Source of the DNA: Amblyornis subalaris
Taxonomy: Eukaryota > Chordata > Aves > Passeriformes > Ptilonorhynchidae
Assembly (NCBI GenBank): GCA_018881555.1
Contig: JACAXG010000238.1
Coordinates: 664,340-728,339, forward strand
Direction: 5' to 3'
DNA: 64,000 bases
This document shows, piece by piece, positions 1-11,505 of this stretch (positions are counted from its first letter, which is position 1; every line of letters starts with the position of its first letter). The notes below the pieces were generated by a model that was not told where the DNA came from, did not search any database, and saw nothing but the letters and a program-made list of their open reading frames with translations. The translations under genes were made by a program, and so were the position numbers.

Positions 1-1229
1 AGCAAAGTGGCAGCGGGTGGAGGGTCACAGCACGAGAGCTGTGGGGATCTGGAAGCAACAAGCACTGCCGTCGCTCAAGGCATCAAAACCAGCTAATGGA
101 TATCCCTGTTTCCTCTCCATCTGTCTCCTTTTCCAAGATATTTGTTACTACCCATTACTTTCGGTTTCCCGCTTTTTTATGAAAGTGTTTTTAAAGTGTC
201 TTTCTTGCCACAAGAGACTGGTATAGCAGTTTCAACAAGGGTGAACTGAAAATCAGTGCCACAAACAGGAAATATTTGATATAAAAAACACAAATTCTGT
301 GACTGGGTTGAGAATAGGGACTCCTATGTCACAGAGTGGAGCTGGAATCCTCCACTCTTCTGGAATAATTACTTTTGTGAGGAATTCTGCTGGTTTTGCA
401 CCAAGTGTGTCATCATCCCTGTTTGCCTTGGTAGTCCAGACCTGGGGTTTTAGTTAAGCATCATGTCTTATTCTTCTAGTCCCAAAAACAACATGGAGCC
501 CTTCAGGACCTAAAAGCATACAAAACCATGAAGTAAGTGGTGAGAAATAAAGAAAATTTTAAATTAACTCCATGAGTATGTGAACAGTCCAAGGACTAAG
601 CAGAAAAGGGTTTGTCTCACTAGATACACTAAAGTGTTAAGAAATAATACGATAAAAAAATGCCAAATAGCAAACAAAAATACCTCGTCAGGAAGACTTT
701 ATGAAGGCATCCAATGACAGTACTTGGTAGAGTTCACTTTCCTTGTGTCCTGCTAACCCCACTGGTTGTCCAAGTGCTCCTCCCAGAAGGACATGGAAGT
801 GACTGATGCCCCTTTCCCATAGCCAAAATAAATGAGGTGAGGAAGATGGCAGTGCCAGGGGAGGTAGAGGTGTTACGGAACAGGAGTGGGGATCTGTGCC
901 TCTCCCTACCTGCCATCCCTCCACTCATCTCACATGGGGGGTTGGTTTCACCACTCTCTGTGTGGAGGAGTGAAGGGAGTCAAGGATGCTCATGGACCAC
1001 ACTGCCCAACAGCTCAGCGAGGAGGGCTTTCCTACAGCTGCTCTTGGGCAGTTCTCCAGTTTTCCCCAAAAACAGCTCTGCAAGGTGACACATCTTGGCC
1101 ATCCCCCGGGTGTGCTGAGTGTCCCTTCACGTCCTGAACCATGGGTGAGCTAAGCCAAGTAAAACTTGCTTCATCCACCTGCAAAAAAAAGAAAAAAGGG
1201 CTGCTCAGGAGAAGGAGACCAAATAACAC
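1..1229. other. Intergenic, nothing recognised
   Basis: No gene, repeat family or RNA gene is recognisable here. The stretch from about 690 to 1,190 is more GC-rich than its surroundings and has short open frames on both strands, but these lack start context, splice structure and any familiar protein pattern, so I treat them as chance frames. Confidence 0.6.
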
Positions 1230-1290
1230 AGACAAGATATTAGGTTGGAACCAAATGACCCAAACCATGCTGTGATTCTATGATTCTGTG
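1230..1290 (+). mobile_element. CR1 LINE 3' end fragment
   Basis: The segment ends in a diverged form of the avian CR1 tail: a 'ttggaacc' stretch, then 'accatgctgtgattctatga' and a final 'ttctgtg'. Only about 60 bp are recognisable, so it is a strongly 5'-truncated and eroded copy. The orientation is plus because the octamer-like tail repeat lies at the right. Confidence 0.6.
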
Positions 1291-1564
1291 AAAGCGTTTT
1301 AAATTGCAAATCCTAGGAAGAGGGGCTGTAAAGCTAACAGAGCTAACACATATTACAGCCATGGGTGATACGATCCTGTAGGTTTTTATCCAGAATTTAT
1401 TCCCAATATTATTTATTTTCAATTTGACCTCTCCATCCATTTTTTTTTTTTCTCCTTTAAATATATACCACTTCAACAGTCTAGGCTTGGTGAAAGTTCC
1501 CCCTTGCTCAAACGTGGTGGTCCTGTTATATAACGCTGCCTCTTCGTTCTTAGAAAAAATCAGG

Positions 1565-1760
1565 TGCCAAATCCCCGCGTTCCTCTCGGGTTTTTTTTCC
1601 GGTTTGCCTTTTCCGGGGGTACCGGGGCAGCCCCCGCGCCCTCCGTCCCCTCCCGCGTCCGTGCACCGTGCTGATGCTGGTGTCTGGCTCGGGGCTGGCG
1701 TTGTGTGCGCCTGTGAGCAAACAGCAGCAGACGCGGCCGCCCCTCCGACAAACTCCTGCA
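1565..1760. promoter_or_regulatory. Small CpG-rich island with a NotI site
   Basis: This segment is dense in CpG and in runs of C and G, and contains a GCGGCCGC (NotI) site at 1,733-1,740, which is rare outside CpG islands in vertebrate DNA. It sits directly beside the AT-rich block at 1,770-2,110. No exon or start site could be assigned. It may be an unmethylated regulatory island. Confidence 0.45.
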
Positions 1761-1769
1761 AACTGATCC

Positions 1770-2110
1770 ATTATCAGCGGCAGGGGCCTGCTGCACCGCT
1801 GCCGGGCACAGTAATTAATTTCCATGCATATCATTGCCAGGATCGCTTACTGATCCGGGGAGCAAGATCAGAGATGTCACACCATAAATTGAGTCAGAGC
1901 CTTCACCTCTGTGTTCAGCGTGCAATTTTACACGCGCTTGACAAAGTAACAAACAGGGGGTAAAAAAGGCAGCAGTTCCCCAGGGTGATGGACGGGGGGA
2001 ATTGGCCCAATAAATTGTTCCCTGTAAAAAGCAATGTTTTCCTCATTAAAAGGCAGTGAATTCTCTATTGCTTTTCATTAGCTGTGGCCTTGCTAGACGT
2101 GAGGTTTAAT
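1770..2110. promoter_or_regulatory. Candidate conserved non-coding element
   Basis: A repeat-free block with a TAATTA homeodomain core at 1,812-1,817, a 'ccatgcatat' POU-like stretch just downstream, and many TTAAT/ATTA words separated by mixed-complexity sequence. The composition resembles developmental enhancers in gene deserts. Conservation itself cannot be seen from one sequence, so this is inference. Confidence 0.4.
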
Positions 2111-3197
2111 TGGCAGTGTGTTTACAGGACGCCGGCCCCAGAGGTGAAGGAGACAAAGGGGCTGAAAAGAGATTCTTATTTATTAACGAGAGGTGACAGG
2201 CAGCCGCTTAATAAGTTTTTGTGCGGGTCCTGGAAGAAGTTGCACCATGAAGAATGGCTGTGCAGGTGTAACCCCTTCTGCGCCATTGCTTTGTCCTTTT
2301 TAACCCTCAGAAGCCATATTCTAGATAAATTCCCCTTCTTGCAAGGAAAATAAATTAAATAATGTATTTTAACAAATAATAAAATAGCAACGTAATGATA
2401 AAAATGAACTTGCATTGGTTTAAAAGGCCTTGGCTGACTGCTCTGTTCTCAGGTTCTTTTGGAATACTGAAGCATCCTCCCTCTGCCTGCAGTATGCATT
2501 GGGATTACCACATTGCCTTTTATTTACAGGAGAGTACAGGTGCAGGGTCAGTCCCCACACACCCCAGGAAAGTGTGAAAAGCCCATGGAACAGAAAAATA
2601 CCCACATGCAAAAGACCTTTTGCGCTGTCCTCTGTGGGCACATACCCCAGCACAAACCCAGCAATATTAAAAAAAAAAATTTAAAATTCACACATAGAAG
2701 CACAAAGATTAAAGTAGCTCAAATAGAAAATGCAGAAAACAAGGTGCTCCGTAAGAGCAGAAGGGAGGCTCTCACCATTGATATCCAGATCTAGATACAG
2801 AACAGAGCTGAATGGAAATAACAAAGGCTATGACTTGGGAAGCAATGTTATCTATAGCTCTTCTTCCAACAAAAATATGCATTCATCCTTGAAAGTTACA
2901 CATATAGTGGAACAAACCCAGACTTTGGCAAATTCTGACCATCTGCCCAGCTTTAAAAATACAATACTGGAATTTTGTAGTCATAAAACATGCAACATAG
3001 AAAATAAAAAATAATTCTAAAACTCCACAAGTTCTTGGAAAAATATGTCAGAGCATCTGTCTGTCTGAAGGAGATCAAATGTTACAGTTCATCCCAGTTT
3101 AGCAATCAGGGAAATCCTCAGTTTTACACAAAGCGTCTTTAGAATCCCAGCACCTGTCACCCAAGGTGTTTTTGTTTTGTCTCCTTAACAACCATGT
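2111..3197. other. Intergenic, nothing recognised
   Basis: Mixed-complexity sequence, increasingly A-rich from about 2,660 to 3,010. No exon, repeat family or RNA gene is visible. Confidence 0.6.
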
Positions 3198-3592
3198 CAG
3201 AGAATCACAGAACCGTTAAGGTCAGAAAAATCATCTAAGACCATCAAGTCCAACCACTCCCCCAGCACTGCCAAGGCCACCACTGACCCATGTCCCAGGG
3301 TGCCACATCCACACGGCTTTTAAACCCCTCCAGGGATGGGAACTCCACCACCACCCTGGGCAGCTGTGCCGGGGCTGGACAGCCCTTTCCATGAAGGAAT
3401 TTTCCCCAACACCCCACCTAAACTTCCCCTGGCACAACCTGAGGGCACTTCCTCTCCTCCTGTCCCTTGTTCCCTGGGAGCAGAGCCCAACGACCCCCGG
3501 CTGCCCCCTCTTGTCAGGGAGTTGTGGAGAGCCAGAAGGTCCCCCCTGAGCCTCCTCTTCTCCAGGCTGAGCCCCCCCAGCTCCCTCAGCTG
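3198..3592 (-). mobile_element. CR1 LINE 3' end, about 395 bp
   Basis: On the plus strand it starts with the inverted CR1 tail (agaatcacagaaccgttaag), followed by the familiar 'caagtccaacc', 'ccagggatgggaactccacc' and 'ttctccaggctgag' blocks. It is the reverse complement of a CR1 3' region truncated at its 5' end near 3,592. Open frames here on both strands are by-products of the repeat. Confidence 0.93.
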
Positions 3593-4491
3593 CAAACTGC
3601 AAAGTGAAAATAAGAGCTCCAAACAATATTGCAAATCAATTCTCCAACACTTATCTCCATTTCATATTTTCCTCTAATCAACATATTTAAGAGCAATATG
3701 GCCATCCTGGCACTCCACAGCTTGTTGTGATTACAAGAAATACTGGTGGAATGGGAGCTTTAAAATTAAGTAGCATGGAGTGTCCAGTAATTAATTTGAT
3801 TTTTACATCCATTCTTTATTTAATGCAACTTTAAAACTACGTTAGAAGCTGGAAATGAGCAGTGTAGCATGAAAATGAACTGGCCAGGTTCCAAGTGAGG
3901 CAGGGATTAGCATAATGTTAAATGTTGAGGATTGTCCTCATCACTGAGCTTGGGAGGGGGGTGGATACAATGGAGGAAGAGATCTTCCTTGTGCCTACCA
4001 CCATACAACGGGAGATCAAAGCACGGTGCTGTGCCCTGCAAAAAGAGCATCTCTGCTCCAATCTTGACAGAAGAGAGGGCAGAGAAAGAAATGGATACCA
4101 GAGATTTACCAGAACTTTACCAGAGCTTGGAAGGAGACTGGAGTTCGGATGAGAAGGCTGGAGCAATGAGGTTGGGTGCTGCTTTGGGGACCATCACACC
4201 TGCACTTTTCTCTCCATGACTCATCTTGCATTTGTGCCTCCACGAGTTGCTGGAATGGTCCTGTTCCCCAGGATCAAGCTGTTCAATCTATATTTGAGCC
4301 AGATTCCTGTGGGAGGTGCGATGAATCGTTTCCTCCTCTAATCCCCAGTTTTTCACATCTCTCCATTTGCTTCATTAAGGTGAGCTGCCCCAATGGCAGC
4401 ATCACTCCTGTGATTCCCATCATCTGGCAGTGGTTTTGGCAGTACCACTTTTATATGCCAATCCCCACCTCGTCACCCAGGCCAGAGCACT
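3593..4491. other. Intergenic, nothing recognised
   Basis: Unique-looking sequence with short chance frames only. No repeat family or RNA gene is recognised. Confidence 0.6.
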
Positions 4492-4657
4492 GAGGACCAT
4501 GTCCCATTGTTCCTTGGACACCTCCAGAGATGGGGACTCCACCACCTCCCTGGGCAGCCCCTTCCCATGTGTAATCATCATTTCTGTGAAGAAATTCCTC
4601 CTGATGTCCAGCCTGAACGTCCCCTGGCACAGCTTGAAGCTCTGTCCTCTCATCCAG
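4492..4657 (-). mobile_element. CR1 LINE internal 3' fragment, lacking its tail
   Basis: Contains the CR1 blocks 'gatggggactccaccacctc', 'ctgggcagccccttcc' and 'gaagaaattcctcctgatg' in reverse orientation. The terminal tail that should lie at the left is missing or eroded, so the piece is truncated at both ends. Confidence 0.85.
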
Positions 4658-4738
4658 GTATTAATAATGTATATAAATAGTAATATTATATTATATAAAA
4701 ATATTAATGTTATAATATGTATAAAAATAATATCAACA
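4658..4738. repeat. AT-rich low-complexity tract
   Basis: Almost pure A/T with repeated 'taatatta' and 'ataaaaat' words, immediately next to the CR1 fragment on its left. Confidence 0.8.
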
Positions 4739-5463
4739 AGTGTTTCTGCAAGCAAAACAGGAGTTACTAGCATTTTTACCAATGTCTTCTAGAGTTCACT
4801 TTGGTTCTTTAAGGCAATTGCAGGTAATTGGTTCCCAGTTCTTTGGTACCTTGTGTGTCCCTGCTCTGCATCTTTTTGGGGTATCATCTTCTCCATGTCT
4901 TACCAGATGTGAATGTCTTTGGGGTAGGATTTGTTTTGGTCATTACTCCTGCAGTTTGCTGATCAAGCCCCTGTCCCCCGGAAGTTGGTTGTTGTCAGGT
5001 TTGGAGTCAAGGGGGAGCCCTTGCATCCTCCCTGCTGTGATGGCTCATGGACAACCCCAGTTTCTGTTTCTGGTCCCTCTGCCTTGGGGTTATTGAGGCA
5101 CAGCAGTCAGTCATCAGCCCATTGAGGGGCTAGGCCCTGCCTGCCTGGGCTAGCTGGCACTTGTGACTGTGCTTGTCCACCACTGATGCCTTGACACAGC
5201 CAAACCCATGACTCGAGGACGAATGAACACCTCGTGGTCAAACACGGAGGCTACACAACTCTGCAGTAACATCTCCTCCCTCTTGTCCCACCTTCCTCCA
5301 CTAACACTGCTTCTTCACTTCTTGATTTCATTAAACTCCTGGCCTTAAATTTCAGGCTTTCAGCTGCCTTTGCTGCTTTCAAGCAGAGCAGTGTAGCCTG
5401 AGCAGATTTAACGTCACAAGCTCTTGTGAAGACATCGCCGCTGTGTCTTGCTCAGGGACGGTG
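4739..5463. other. Intergenic, unclassified
   Basis: Nothing is firmly recognisable. The even base composition over about 4,790-5,330 could be an old, unfamiliar transposon remnant, but no terminal repeats or target duplications were found. Confidence 0.5.
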
Positions 5464-5564
5464 ACCAACCCTGCCTAGTGGAAGGTGTCCCTGCCCATGG
5501 CACGGGGTTGGAGTGAGGGGAGCCTTAAGGTCCCTTCCAATCCAAACCACTCTGTGATTCCGTG
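5464..5564 (+). mobile_element. CR1 LINE 3' end fragment
   Basis: Shows the CR1 end blocks 'ctagtggaaggtgtccctgc', 'ccatggcacggggttgga', 'taaggtcccttccaatccaa' and the tail 'accactctgtgattc'. About 100 bp remain. Confidence 0.92.
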
Positions 5565-6205
5565 TGTGGCTTTGCAAAGAGGCTGAGCACCAAGTCCCAG
5601 GCCAGCAAGGGATGAGCAGTAGGTGGGAAGGCCACAAAGGGGACCCCAGCACGTGCAGCCCAGGCGTGTCCTGGGGAGCCCTGGCTGGCCACGAGCCACA
5701 CGTAACCCCGTAATTACAGTCCCACTGCCAGCCCTGCTCCTGCTGAAGCCAACAGCAGCTCACCCAGGCTGTTTTGGTTTCCTACCCTGGCTTGTGAGAA
5801 TGAAACCCTAAAGCAGTGAGTACATCAGCCATTACTGCAACCTGCCCAGCTCTTATGCAGGCTTTTTCTGCAGCTCGTACACGCACTGAGCCCCCATTAC
5901 TGCTAATGTGAGTGGCTGCTACACTCCCAGAGCAGCAGCAAAGAACCCCGAGGAGCAGCAACCCTTTTAGCAGTGCTGCTTTCTTCACAGAACGTGTCCT
6001 GGCTTAGGGTTACCAAAATCTCTGCAGGTCTTGCTAATTGCAGCGAGGAGGTTTCGAAGCCAAGAGGAAAAGTGTCCTTTGTCAGATGGGCAATGTTTGT
6101 TTTGTTGCACTGGCTCAAAGTCTGATGCAGTAGGTAACATTCAGTGGGGTGGGATCCAGGCGTATGGAAATCCATCAGTCTTTGAGATTGTTTTTCTGGA
6201 CACCT
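5565..6205. other. Intergenic, nothing recognised
   Basis: No gene or repeat family is recognisable. Several short frames overlap on opposite strands and look like chance. Confidence 0.6.
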
Positions 6206-6475
6206 GGAAGGAATCCCTGATGGACATCTTGAGGACTTCTTCTCTGGACACCTGGAGGCCTGCTTAGAGAAAAGAGAGTTTTATGAGCTTCTTAAATAAT
6301 TAGAGTGTTTTCTCCTGGTGTTTTCTCCAGAGATCCCTGATGGACTTCTTGAGGACCTTTGCTCTGGACACTTGGATGGACTCCTGATGCACAGCTTGCA
6401 GATCATTCCTGTGGACAGCCTACTTAAAAAAGAGACATTTATGAGCTTCTTGAATAGCTACACTGTTTTCTCCCA
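6206..6475. repeat. Degenerate local tandem duplication
   Basis: Two related units lie side by side. The first spans about 6,212-6,315 and the second about 6,331-6,475. Both contain 'tccctgatggac', 'cttgaggac', 'ctctggacac' and, later, 'tatgagcttctt' followed by a 'tgttttctcc' block. Unit two carries an extra insertion of about 40 bp. Unit divergence suggests an old duplication. Confidence 0.7.
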
Positions 6476-7539
6476 GCAGCAGGACAGTTGCTTATATATG
6501 ATATATAAGTATATAAGGTATATATGTGATACAGAAGCCAATATATGGGAACCAAATTAAGTACATGAAGGCAGAAGTTCCAGCACAGAAAATGCTTCTC
6601 TAAGTTATTTCTCCCAACACAAGGGCTAGTTATTTCTACCCCCCTTTTGTCCATTGTCCAGTGATTTTTGCTCTGCTTGGCTGATCTGTTCTCCAGATCT
6701 CGCACTGATTTCAGGTTTGACCTAACGGAGTGATAGAGGAAGGCAGGATAGCTCCTGGACCTCCGACTGAGCCCCTTTGTGGGTGCCTTTGCAAAAATCT
6801 GACCCCAGGCAGAGCTTCAGAGCAGCTTTCTAGCAAAACCTGTGTCCACAACACACTCAGGCATCACCTTGCAAAAAATCCCATGACTGCCCCCATCCTG
6901 AAGGAACTAAAGCAAAGCCCACCAGAGCTGCAGAGATCTGCCACTGCCGCCTTTATATCCTGTTTATTCGTGGGATGCTCATTACTTGAATTAGGAGCAA
7001 AGCAAAGGAGCTGCTGCCTGTGCACAGTCCTACCTGCCCGGTGCTGCATGTCGATGTTTTCCTTGGAAGAGCATAATAATCCAAAGGGAAGTCTATACTG
7101 ACAGCTGGGGAAGAGGGAATCACAGTCAACCAGCACAGCCAGGACCGAGCAGGTAAGAAGTTGCTGCTGCCTTCTAGCTTGACAGCACCCATGGGTCACA
7201 GGAAAGCACAGAAAGTCCCACCAGAAGCTTAAGAGGGAAATAAACTGATCACTTTTATAGCATTTACCAAACTATCCCCGCGTTTACCAAAGTATTCCAA
7301 GTGTCAGCCAAAGGAGATCCAGCAAAGATGGCCTGGATCTGGTACAGTGGGGCAGGACAAAGAATGTCAGGGTTTGGACACAGGTTCCATCCCAGAGCTT
7401 TGCCAAGGACATCTCCTTTGTGTCTGATCTTGGGTGAATGGGGCTAAAACTTTTCCACGTGGAAAGGAGAATATCCCGTGCTTAGTAATAAGATGCTGAG
7501 GGATTCCCTGGAATCCAGGGAAATGTATGTTTTTTTAGT
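6476..7539. other. Intergenic, nothing recognised
   Basis: Includes a short TA-rich patch at about 6,490-6,530. The rest is unique-looking. An open frame of 123 codons at 6,730-7,101 has no recognisable protein pattern. Confidence 0.55.
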
Positions 7540-7690
7540 GGGGTTTTTTTTGGCTTTTTGGTGTTTGGTTTTTTTTTTTTTTTGTAAACTGAGAGAAATC
7601 CCTGTGGGTGTTTGGTGGTGGGGTTTTTATTTGTTTGGTAGGGGTTTCGTTTGTTTGTTTGTTTTGTGAGTTGTTGTTTTTTTTTTTCTC
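7540..7690. repeat. T/G-rich low-complexity tract
   Basis: Long T runs broken by G (gttt and gtttg repeats), including a T run near 7,570-7,583 and a 'gtttgtttgtttg' tract near 7,650. Confidence 0.85.
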
Positions 7691-7699
7691 TGCATGCAC

Positions 7700-8560
7700 C
7701 CATTAACGTTTAAGGATTTTTTTTTTAAATGAAAGTTTTAACAGAAGGAGCGGTAGGATGGCTCTACACTGCCACCAGTAATGAAAGTTAGGCTTGCCAG
7801 CCGTGAAGGAAGTTTAACCCCTTGGTCACACCTCGCCTTTTAATTCCCTCTGAATAGGCCTGATACAGCTTTGATGGAAAACGCACCCGGTGCATGGTTC
7901 AGGAGGCTACAGAATTGAGAGCTATTAAATACTAAAAAGACAAGGTGAGAAACAATTTGCAAAATCTCCTCTTTTTATAGACTGCAGCTATTGAGAAAAA
8001 TTGAGTAAATTCCCCAGCTACCAAGACTGCAGTCTGTTTCAAGATTCCATCAATTTTTTACGGTACAATCAATATTTATGAATCCCCAAAGAAATATTGC
8101 AAAGAGAAACATGGTGAAACATTTTCCATGCAGTTGCAAAGATGTAACGCGGGGACCTAAATAACTTTTAAAATAATCTCAATGACAATCAAAGTGCCTT
8201 ACATAGCCAATATGGTTTAATGTCAGTGTTTATATTAGATCTCTTCTAAAGAATAGATGGAAAAAGGAAAAAAAAGTAAAGAAAATGTTTGCAGTTTAAT
8301 CTCTCCTAAAGAAGACATTTTACTATAATAAGTATTCTGTAATTTGGTGCTTAAAAATTCAAAGGAAGTGTCATACTGAAAGTTCTTTGATTTTTTTTAT
8401 GCATTAAAAATATTCACCATCATGCAAGCAATGGATTTTTCAGTCAGCTGGAAAAGGAAAAAAGATTTCTATAAAAACTAGGCAAACAAATCCACATTCC
8501 TTTAATGGCTACTTTAGGTTTAATATCTAAACTTATTTAAATAACTCTGAACCCTCCTGC
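7700..8560. promoter_or_regulatory. AT-rich block, possible conserved non-coding element
   Basis: A repeat-free AT-rich region of mixed complexity, with no CR1 insertions from here to about 11.3 kb. Absence of repeat insertion over several kilobases is a weak sign of constraint. No specific motif cluster stands out. Confidence 0.25.
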
Positions 8561-10084
8561 TGAGAAATATTGAAAGTAATAGATTCCTTTGTGTGTAATC
8601 TCCATTTACATGTAGAGTTTAATTTCCCTCTGGGCAGAACCTGTGTAAAACTTGCCTTGAAATGTCCCTCTGTAAAAACACAATGTTTAGGGGGATGCCT
8701 TTTATTTTATTTAAAATTTATTTTGCACATTAAAAAAAGCAAAGAGCCAAGTCACCTTGGAGCTGCCAAAATGGTGACTATGGCATGAAGTAAAAAATCA
8801 TTGATCACAGTAATTGATCACAACCTGCACCTCAGATGCCCCAAAATGCACCCAAAAGACAAGATCAGCCCTGCTGAGCACGTCACACCCATTATAGGTC
8901 TCTCCAGTGATGCTGGTCCCTCCAGAAAGAACAGTTTTATTATGACTTTTCTCCAAGAAATTCAGATGGAGTTTTACTTTTGTGTGAAGCAATTCTAAAT
9001 TTTAAGCTTGTCCCTTGATGTTTGGATATCCTTTGGCTCCTTCCTTCTTCTCAGTTCTGTCCCATCTGATACCACACAAGTTTTAGCTGAAAATAGCCTA
9101 TTGCAAACATTTTTATGTGGTTGCTATCATCTCTCTTTTTTTCTTTTTTCTATTTCTTCCTCTTTTTGCTAACTCAGAGGAGACAATACTAGGAGAGATC
9201 ACTCTTAATGAACCAGTAACTTAAATCGTTTAATTACCTAAACCAAAGCTTCAATGCCAATATTTTATTTTTAAACATTAGCGAGGGCTAAAGTAAGGAA
9301 ATCTGATGAATTTGCAAAAAGCTTTCAGTGAGGTTTATTTCCCCAAATTAATCAGGCAAGTTGCAATCCCAGCTATTTATAAGTCTAGTTAAGTGTTGTT
9401 CCCCTGTGAGGTGCCTTTTTTTTCTCCTTCCCTTCCATACTTACTGAGGTGTCTCAGTTATTCAGCCTCTTACCTAGATATCTCATCCAGGGGAATCTCG
9501 GTGGGAAGATCTGATATCTGATCTGTTTCTATATTTAATGGCGTATTTCATCATGGGGGAATATTTTATTCAACTCTCTCCCCTGAAACTATTTTTTTAC
9601 AGTGAGCTACATTCAAAATAGCAACATTTTAAAACATGTTTTTCACCGAAAAATATAAAAAAAGAAATCTGTTCTTCCATGAGGAGGGTTAAGCAGGATC
9701 TGTCAGAGGGAGAGAGTAAGGCAGCAGGAAAAAATGGGCTTGTCCTCAGAAAACTTTGGAGCATTATTTAATTAAAAAGAAAGATTCTTCTGAAATTAAG
9801 ATACCTGAGGATGGGGATGATCATGGGAAACATCCACAGGAAGGTGATCCATGGACTCTGCACCATGATGGAGATGGGGATACCCCGGCCATCTGCACCC
9901 TCTTCTTATAAACACCATGAAGAGTTAAAAACTCAAATGTTCTTCAACCCCACACAGCTCTCCAGTTTATAAAATACAGATTTTTTTAAATGCTGACCCT
10001 GCTGGGACAACCCCCACCCCCTTCTCCAACAATAAAGCTGCAGACTCTTTTTGTGATAGGAGCCCCCCACTCCACCCAGGCAGC
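8561..10084. other. Repeat-free AT-rich intergenic DNA
   Basis: No gene, repeat or RNA gene recognised. It forms part of a region of about 3.6 kb free of CR1 copies that ends at the motif-rich block 10,085-10,500. Confidence 0.5.
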
Positions 10085-10500
10085 CGGGGACGACTTGGCC
10101 AATGTTTAATGAGTTTACAACGTTAACGTATCTCTTTATCTTTTAATCCATTTAATCAACAAAATTTCCAACAACAACAACTGGAAAAAAAAAGAAAAAC
10201 ACGAAACAACAACAACAAAAAACAATGCCCCCAATTTGTGTTTTGTTTGACTGCGAGTAATATTCATGTCTGCATGAGGATGGCATGTAATTAACATGTC
10301 ATAATCAAAATGACTAAGTTTGACACATTATAATCACTGCATGGAGATTATAGCATAGCCACAGGCGATCTGCACAGCCTATCTTAATATCATTTGCATA
10401 ATGAAAGCATGGTGGCAGTAATAGCTTTTTTCTCTTGTTATCATAATTTCACCCAGGGCTGCAAAGGGCTTTGGTACTGTCAGATGTTGCCTGTTAAAAG
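10085..10500. promoter_or_regulatory. Candidate developmental enhancer with POU octamer
   Basis: Contains an exact octamer ATTTGCAT at 10,392-10,399, several TAAT and ATTA cores, repeated 'taattaacatg' and 'cataatcaaaatg' type words, and an AAC/CAAA-rich stretch at 10,160-10,225. The mix of POU and homeodomain words in repeat-free DNA resembles vertebrate neural enhancers. Function is inferred; no conservation data were available. Confidence 0.45.
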
Positions 10501-11360
10501 TCATTGCGTGCTGAAGACTCCGGTCCAAGTGACCTAAGTCTTTCCATGCGAGCTAGCGCTGCCTGGCTGCCTGAAAATACATGGAAATGGATCTTTTTTC
10601 GCCCTGATTTCCCAGAAAATGTGTGTGCACTTGCGTTCTGGAGTCCCACTGAAGGATCTATTTCCTACCTAGGAGGGTCCTGTAGAAGGGGACTGCGTTT
10701 TCTGGGCAGACACCTAGCTCCTTGCTCCTTGGGAATAACAGGGTGTGCTGACACGGCATTTTTACTGAAACAGCCGTGGAGCCTTCGTGGATGGTGGTGG
10801 TCCAGCCTGGCCACAGCACCTTCACGGAGAATGCCAGAGGTGCTGCTCCTCTCTTACCCACCTGGATAAGAGGCAGCTCTGCCTGTCCGAGCAGCTCTGC
10901 AAAGTGATGCCAGGCTGGAAGGCAATCGCCCTCCCTGAACAGAGAACGGCACATTCTCTGGTGACCTGGGTGGTGAACCGGTGGCCACTGCTTCTATCTG
11001 CTTAGATCACTCCTGTGCAGTGATAACAGATCAGCACTGCGAAGAAATGTCTGCAAACCTAGCGGGGAAAAAAATGGGAGGCTGAGAACTGACCCCACGT
11101 CTCGCAGAGCAGCTCAGGTTGGTGTCCCATGTCCCATGTCCCATGTCCCCATTGTGAAAGCAGGGCCACGTGGTGTGAGGAGCTGGTGAGGGGCAACCCC
11201 TTGTCTCTTGGCACGCAAAATGGATGGCCCAGAACAGAGGGATGTTCTTTGAATGGTTGTGCCACTTTTGACTCCAGAAGTTCTCAGACTGTATGCTGGC
11301 ACCCCAAAGGGTCCCATTGCAGGAAGCGTCCCAGCACTTGCCAAACTTCCTGTCTCCCAA
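10501..11360. other. Intergenic, nothing recognised
   Basis: Carries a small heptamer repeat (cccatgt, about four copies, 11,126-11,153). The 217-codon frame on the minus strand (11,031-11,684) runs into a CR1 copy and is not supported as a gene. Confidence 0.55.
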
Positions 11361-11505
11361 AACTGTGGAATGGTTTGGGTTCGAAGGCAACTTTAAAGGC
11401 CATCTCATTCCAAGCCCCCTGCCCTGGGAAAGGACACCTTCCACTATTCCAGGTTGCTCAGAGCCATATCCACCTGATCTTGAGTGTTTCCAGGGATGGG
11501 GTATC
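11361..11505 (-). mobile_element. CR1 LINE 3' end fragment
   Basis: Reverse-complement CR1 end: 'ggaatggtttgggttcgaag', 'ggacaccttccactattcca' and 'gttgctcagagcc', finishing in a 'ttccagggatggg' block at the right where it is truncated. Confidence 0.9.

Noticed and set aside
4739..5330. Old LTR
   Set aside because: The texture is suggestive, but no TG...CA ends, target duplication or familiar LTR words were found.
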